64,000 nucleotides of DNA from JAKAGZ01 sp963783855 (GTDB taxonomy: Bacteria; Bacteroidota; Ignavibacteria; Ignavibacteriales; Ignavibacteriaceae), in assembly GCA_963783855.1 (NCBI GenBank), contig CAWAPE010000005.1, forward strand, positions 558,001 through 622,000, written 5' to 3'. This document shows positions 62,101 to 64,000 of the stretch, in pieces (the stretch's first letter is position 1; every line of letters starts with the position of its first letter). The notes under the pieces are model-generated. The model did no database searches, was not told the origin of the DNA, and saw only the letters and a list, made by a program, of their open reading frames with translations. The position numbers were made by a program, and so were the translations under genes.

Positions 62101-62205
62101 ATGCTCCCCGCTTCAGTATCAAAAATTAGTAATTTCCCTCTGAATATAAACGGAAAGGTAGATAGGAAACAGCTTTTAAAAACGCTGGATTCAAATGCAA
62201 AATAA
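59185..62205 (+). CDS. Tandem adenylation-domain protein (A-A), DltA/NRPS-like
   Basis: 1006 residues made of two complete AMP-forming adenylation domains, about 1-495 and 496-1006. Each has the P-loop (LLFTSGSTGVPKG; LLFTSGTTGEPKG), the A5 motif (NVYGPTEAT; NTYGPTEAT), A7 (YRTGDLA; YKSGDIA), A8 (KVQGFRVELSEIE; KIQGFRIELGEIE) and the catalytic-lysine A10 motif (NVNGKIDRRAL; NINGKVDRKQL). FDLTFD and FELTFD carry the Asp that binds an amino group, so amino-acid substrates are likely. There is no carrier or condensation domain. The halves are similar, indicating duplication and fusion. Separate carriers lie upstream. Confidence 0.9.
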   Translation: MLDKILNSFKNYPDRNAFFIKNKYYKYSELEQLVSNIKNKIDESPESKTRLIGVTTYDDINTYATILGILFSGNGFVPINPEYPIDRNKVILEKSEVNIILSSNVNDNVKFLSVVPNVTVINTSELSDCNIPLTLPDVPDSENAYLLFTSGSTGVPKGVPISRANLKSYVGAFYSLGYKLTPDDRCLQMFDLTFDLSVTSYITPLCEGASVYTVPPGGIKYSYVYSLLEEQELTFALMVPSIITYLRPFFKEIKLEKLRWSMFCGEALYDDIILEWAECIPNARLQNVYGPTEATIYCLTYDWTLQNHKNFNGIVCIGKPMQNMTAIIVDENYKEVKPGEKGELSLTGGQLTPGYWKNAEKNKEAFFTKEINGQKIKFYRTGDLAFIDEDGDFMFCGRIDHQVKVQGFRVELSEIEHYTREFLKGENIAAVAAQNVSGTTQIHLFLENFSGDLTEIENYLKSKLPKYMVPSTFTNLPSFPLNVNGKIDRRALLISISKPENILERIRYSHKKSPDNNSFFIDGEYFTYQDFAERVSTIRYYLENNCETGEKLIGVLAHDLSDIDTYSSLFAVLYAGYGYVPINPKNPISRNKKIIDSTGIKTVLTSKIDDNITKLSSLDNLRLTDTRQLPKAKIYLTPPTISDNEIAYLLFTSGTTGEPKGIPITRGNLNAFIDSFMNFNLELDGNDRFLQMFELTFDFSVFCYVAPLCLGACVYTIPISGVRYANVYLSLEENEITFASLVPSVLAYLRPYFEEIKLDKLKYSLFCGEALYSDLAKEWSDCMPNGKIINTYGPTEATVFCTYVIFDKDFSNSRSFNGSVSLGVPMKNVEAIVVDDNLQLLANGEKGELCLSGEQLTPGYWKDPGRNKETFFKIKYKGKNKTFYKSGDIAFFDNNNDLMFCGRNDSQIKIQGFRIELGEIEFHVREYTKLSNVAAVAFQNKTGTMQIHLFLENYQEDITTLMEYLKNKIPDYMLPASVSKISNFPLNINGKVDRKQLLKTLDSNAK

Positions 62206-62854
62206 TATTAAAATCAGGCAGGCAGATATAAGTGATATTGAATTTGTGCTCACAGCCATTATCGAATCTGAAAAAAGCGGGACCGACAAGTTAAGCTACA
62301 CGAGGATTTTTCCTCTTTCAGAGGCTGAAGTCAGAACAATAATAGGTAATGCACTAAAGGAAAATATCCCCGGTCAACAATACTCCATTTCAAATTTCCT
62401 TATAGCATTAATCGATGGTAATTATGCGGGAGCCTGTTGTTCATGGATCGAAGGAGAAACAGGACTTTCGAGTTCAATAATTATGGCAAATCTTTTGATA
62501 GATTTTATCGATCATGATAATTTCACAGATTCACAGCGTTTTTTGAAAATTGCCACAGAGGTGGTATTTACACGTACCATAGGGGCAATACAAATTGAAA
62601 ATGTTTACGTTGATGATAAATTCAGGGGAAAAGGGATAAGTAGTTTTTTAATTCAAAAGCATATTGAGAATCTAAAAGATAAGGCACCAACACAGGTAGT
62701 CCAGATAATATTGGCTAAGACAAACGAAAATGCATTTCGATCTTATATAAAATCCGGCTTTGAAATAGTTGCTGAACGCTCATCAGAGAACAAGGAAATT
62801 TTGGATATTCTACCTTCTGATACGAACATTTTGATGGAAAAAAGACTTAATTAA
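62195..62854 (+). CDS. GNAT-type acyltransferase, paralogue 2
   Basis: 219 residues, overlapping the end of the tandem adenylation gene by 11 bases. It shares with 58433-59143 the opening IKIRQADISDIEFVLTAIIESEKSGT, the ISNFLIALIDG segment, and the acetyl-CoA loop in VDDKFRGKGISSFLIQKH (RGKG), with the C-terminal NENAFRSYIKSGFE. In contrast to paralogue 1 it keeps the canonical R-G-x-G loop. The pairing of two such proteins with two adenylation domains suggests matched duplication. Confidence 0.83.
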   Translation: MQNNIKIRQADISDIEFVLTAIIESEKSGTDKLSYTRIFPLSEAEVRTIIGNALKENIPGQQYSISNFLIALIDGNYAGACCSWIEGETGLSSSIIMANLLIDFIDHDNFTDSQRFLKIATEVVFTRTIGAIQIENVYVDDKFRGKGISSFLIQKHIENLKDKAPTQVVQIILAKTNENAFRSYIKSGFEIVAERSSENKEILDILPSDTNILMEKRLN

Positions 62855-62864
62855 TTTTTAAGTC
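62838..62864 (-). terminator. Possible terminator for the MBOAT gene, overlapping the end of the GNAT gene
   Basis: GACTTAA (62844-62850) and TTAAGTC (62858-62864) form a 7-bp stem with a 7-base loop; on the minus strand it is followed by TTTTTT. It lies 7 bases beyond the MBOAT stop and within the last codons of the convergent gene. The stem is AT-rich, so it is weak. Confidence 0.4.
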
Positions 62865-62870
62865 GCAAAC

Positions 62871-64000
62871 TTAGTAATTGAAATACAGGAAGGGCTGAAG
62901 TGCGGCAGATTTTACCTGTATAACAACCCATATCACAAAGACTAAAAGAAATGCCTGCCCATAGACAGGAAGATTTGCAATTTTTTCCTGAATTTTCGGT
63001 TCCCATGATCTTGGCAGAAAATGTAAGATGTATCCTAATAAAATTAAGCTTACAACTTCAGGGTAACCTTTTACAAATTGAAGAAATACTCCTTCTTTGA
63101 AAAAGCTGAATATCTGGCTAACCATATCTGTTGCTTTCTTCAAATTTTCTGCTCTGAAAAGAATCCCGGTAAATGTTAATAAATGGAAAGTAAAAAGAAC
63201 TTTCAAAAATCTATGAAACTTAGTGTCTTTTATTCTAATCTTTTTAAAGAATAAATCACGTGCTTTTTGAGTGAATATTGAAAAGACAATATATGTACTG
63301 TGAAGAAGTCCAAAAACCACGAAAGTCCAGCTTGCACCATGCCAGAGTCCGACTACAAAAAAAGTAATAAAAACTGCTAATGCTGTACCATAAATTCTAT
63401 AATTCCTAAATTTCATTTGTAGGGGCTTAAATAAATAATCAAGCAGCCAGGTTGAAAGAGAAATGTGCCACCTTCTCCAATAATCAGCAACGCTGGAAGC
63501 CTTAAAGGGCTGATTAAAGTTTTCCATTAGATTAAAACCAAGCAGCAGTCCAATTCCCAAAGCCATATCAGTATAGCCGGAGAAGTCGCAATAAATTTGT
63601 AACGAGTACCCGTAAACAGCAAGCAAATTTTCTACGCCTGTAAACCTAAGCGGACTTCCATAAACACGATCTACGAAATTCAGACCAATATAATCTGCTA
63701 TAACCGTCTTTTTAAATAGACCTGACATAATGAGAAATAAGGCTTTACCAATATCTGCTTTAGTAACAATAATTTCTTCATCAAGCTGAGGAAGAAAATT
63801 TGAGGCACGGTCAATTGGCCCTTGTAATATATTGGGAAAGAAAAACATATAAAGAGTAAAATCCCTTAGGCTTTTCACAGGTTCATACATTCCCATATAA
63901 ATTTCAATTACATAACTAAGTGCCTTAAATGTATAAAACGAAATACCTATAGGTAGAAATATATCGAGCGGCTGGATAATTCCTTTACTCAAGTCATTAA
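62871..64000 (-). CDS. MBOAT O-acyltransferase (AlgI/DltB-like), N-terminus beyond window
   Basis: About 376 codons are visible, and the frame is open to the right edge. The TTG at 63992 is not credited as the start, because the first visible residues match about residue 110 of AlgI-type proteins. Family signatures are IFLPIGISFYTFKALSYVIEIY, FFPNILQGPI, SVADYWRRWHISLSTWL with the first conserved His, and GLWHGASWTFVVFGLLH with the catalytic His. These membrane enzymes transfer acyl groups onto secreted polysaccharides or teichoic acids. It converges on the adenylation/carrier cluster. Confidence 0.9.
   Translation of the reverse strand, partial: NDLSKGIIQPLDIFLPIGISFYTFKALSYVIEIYMGMYEPVKSLRDFTLYMFFFPNILQGPIDRASNFLPQLDEEIIVTKADIGKALFLIMSGLFKKTVIADYIGLNFVDRVYGSPLRFTGVENLLAVYGYSLQIYCDFSGYTDMALGIGLLLGFNLMENFNQPFKASSVADYWRRWHISLSTWLLDYLFKPLQMKFRNYRIYGTALAVFITFFVVGLWHGASWTFVVFGLLHSTYIVFSIFTQKARDLFFKKIRIKDTKFHRFLKVLFTFHLLTFTGILFRAENLKKATDMVSQIFSFFKEGVFLQFVKGYPEVVSLILLGYILHFLPRSWEPKIQEKIANLPVYGQAFLLVFVIWVVIQVKSAALQPFLYFNY

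Overview
The window looks like chromosomal DNA from an AT-rich, Gram-negative member of the Bacteroidota/Chlorobi/Ignavibacteria side of the tree. Supporting signs are a TonB-dependent receptor with an N-terminal carboxypeptidase-regulatory-like domain, a full-length single-chain glycine decarboxylase, a plsX/fab cluster with an embedded DUF3109 gene, and outer-membrane barrels ending in aromatic residues. The genus is not established. No rRNA, tRNA, CRISPR array, prophage or insertion sequence was seen.

Layout. 1-9.9 kb, minus strand: the start of a NAD(P)H-hydrate repair gene, then the membrane arm of respiratory complex I (nuoJ, K, L, M, N). An NhaD-type Na+/H+ antiporter and a small unknown gene sit between nuoM and nuoN. 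The peripheral-arm genes nuoA-I are absent; upstream of nuoJ lie a four-helix-bundle (23S-IVP-like) gene bounded by an inverted repeat, then asnS. 10-16.6 kb: a secreted duplicated-domain protein, a TonB receptor whose 3' end carries about five frameshifts, rsmE, and an Omp85/D15 protein split by one frameshift. 16.6-26 kb: gcvP, rnc and the fatty-acid/phospholipid operon DUF177-rpmF-plsX-fabH-fabD-DUF3109-fabG-acpP. 26-37.9 kb, plus strand: an ABC exporter, a PrsW-like protease, nadD, a sugar-nucleotide epimerase with a frameshifted tail, meaB, an acyl-CoA dehydrogenase, an acyl-CoA carboxylase subunit, a sigma-54 activator and a HIT protein.

37.9-52.9 kb, minus strand: a candidate synthase-dependent exopolysaccharide locus. 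It holds a multi-PAS hybrid kinase with an eroded ATPase domain, an amidotransferase-like/deacetylase-like membrane-anchored protein lacking deacetylase catalytic residues, a small membrane protein, a PgaC-like GT2 synthase, a TPR/beta-barrel exporter, a KaiC-like ATPase joined to a GGDEF-like domain without its signature, a GH9 endoglucanase and a stand-alone receiver. A near-consensus sigma-54 promoter precedes the synthase. The parts resemble a blend of Pga (synthase, barrel, deacetylase) and Pel (TPR barrel, degenerate GGDEF) systems with a KaiC-type ATPase added.

53.8-62.9 kb, plus strand: a compact biosynthetic operon with two carrier proteins, a KAS III enzyme, a ketoreductase, an FkbH-type enzyme, two paralogous GNAT enzymes and one protein made of two tandem adenylation domains without a carrier or condensation domain. 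A convergent MBOAT O-acyltransferase (AlgI/DltB type) runs off the right edge. Together they suggest synthesis and perhaps surface transfer of an unusual acyl or aminoacyl group. The two accessory loci at 38-52 kb and 54-64 kb are the most promising places for undescribed biology.
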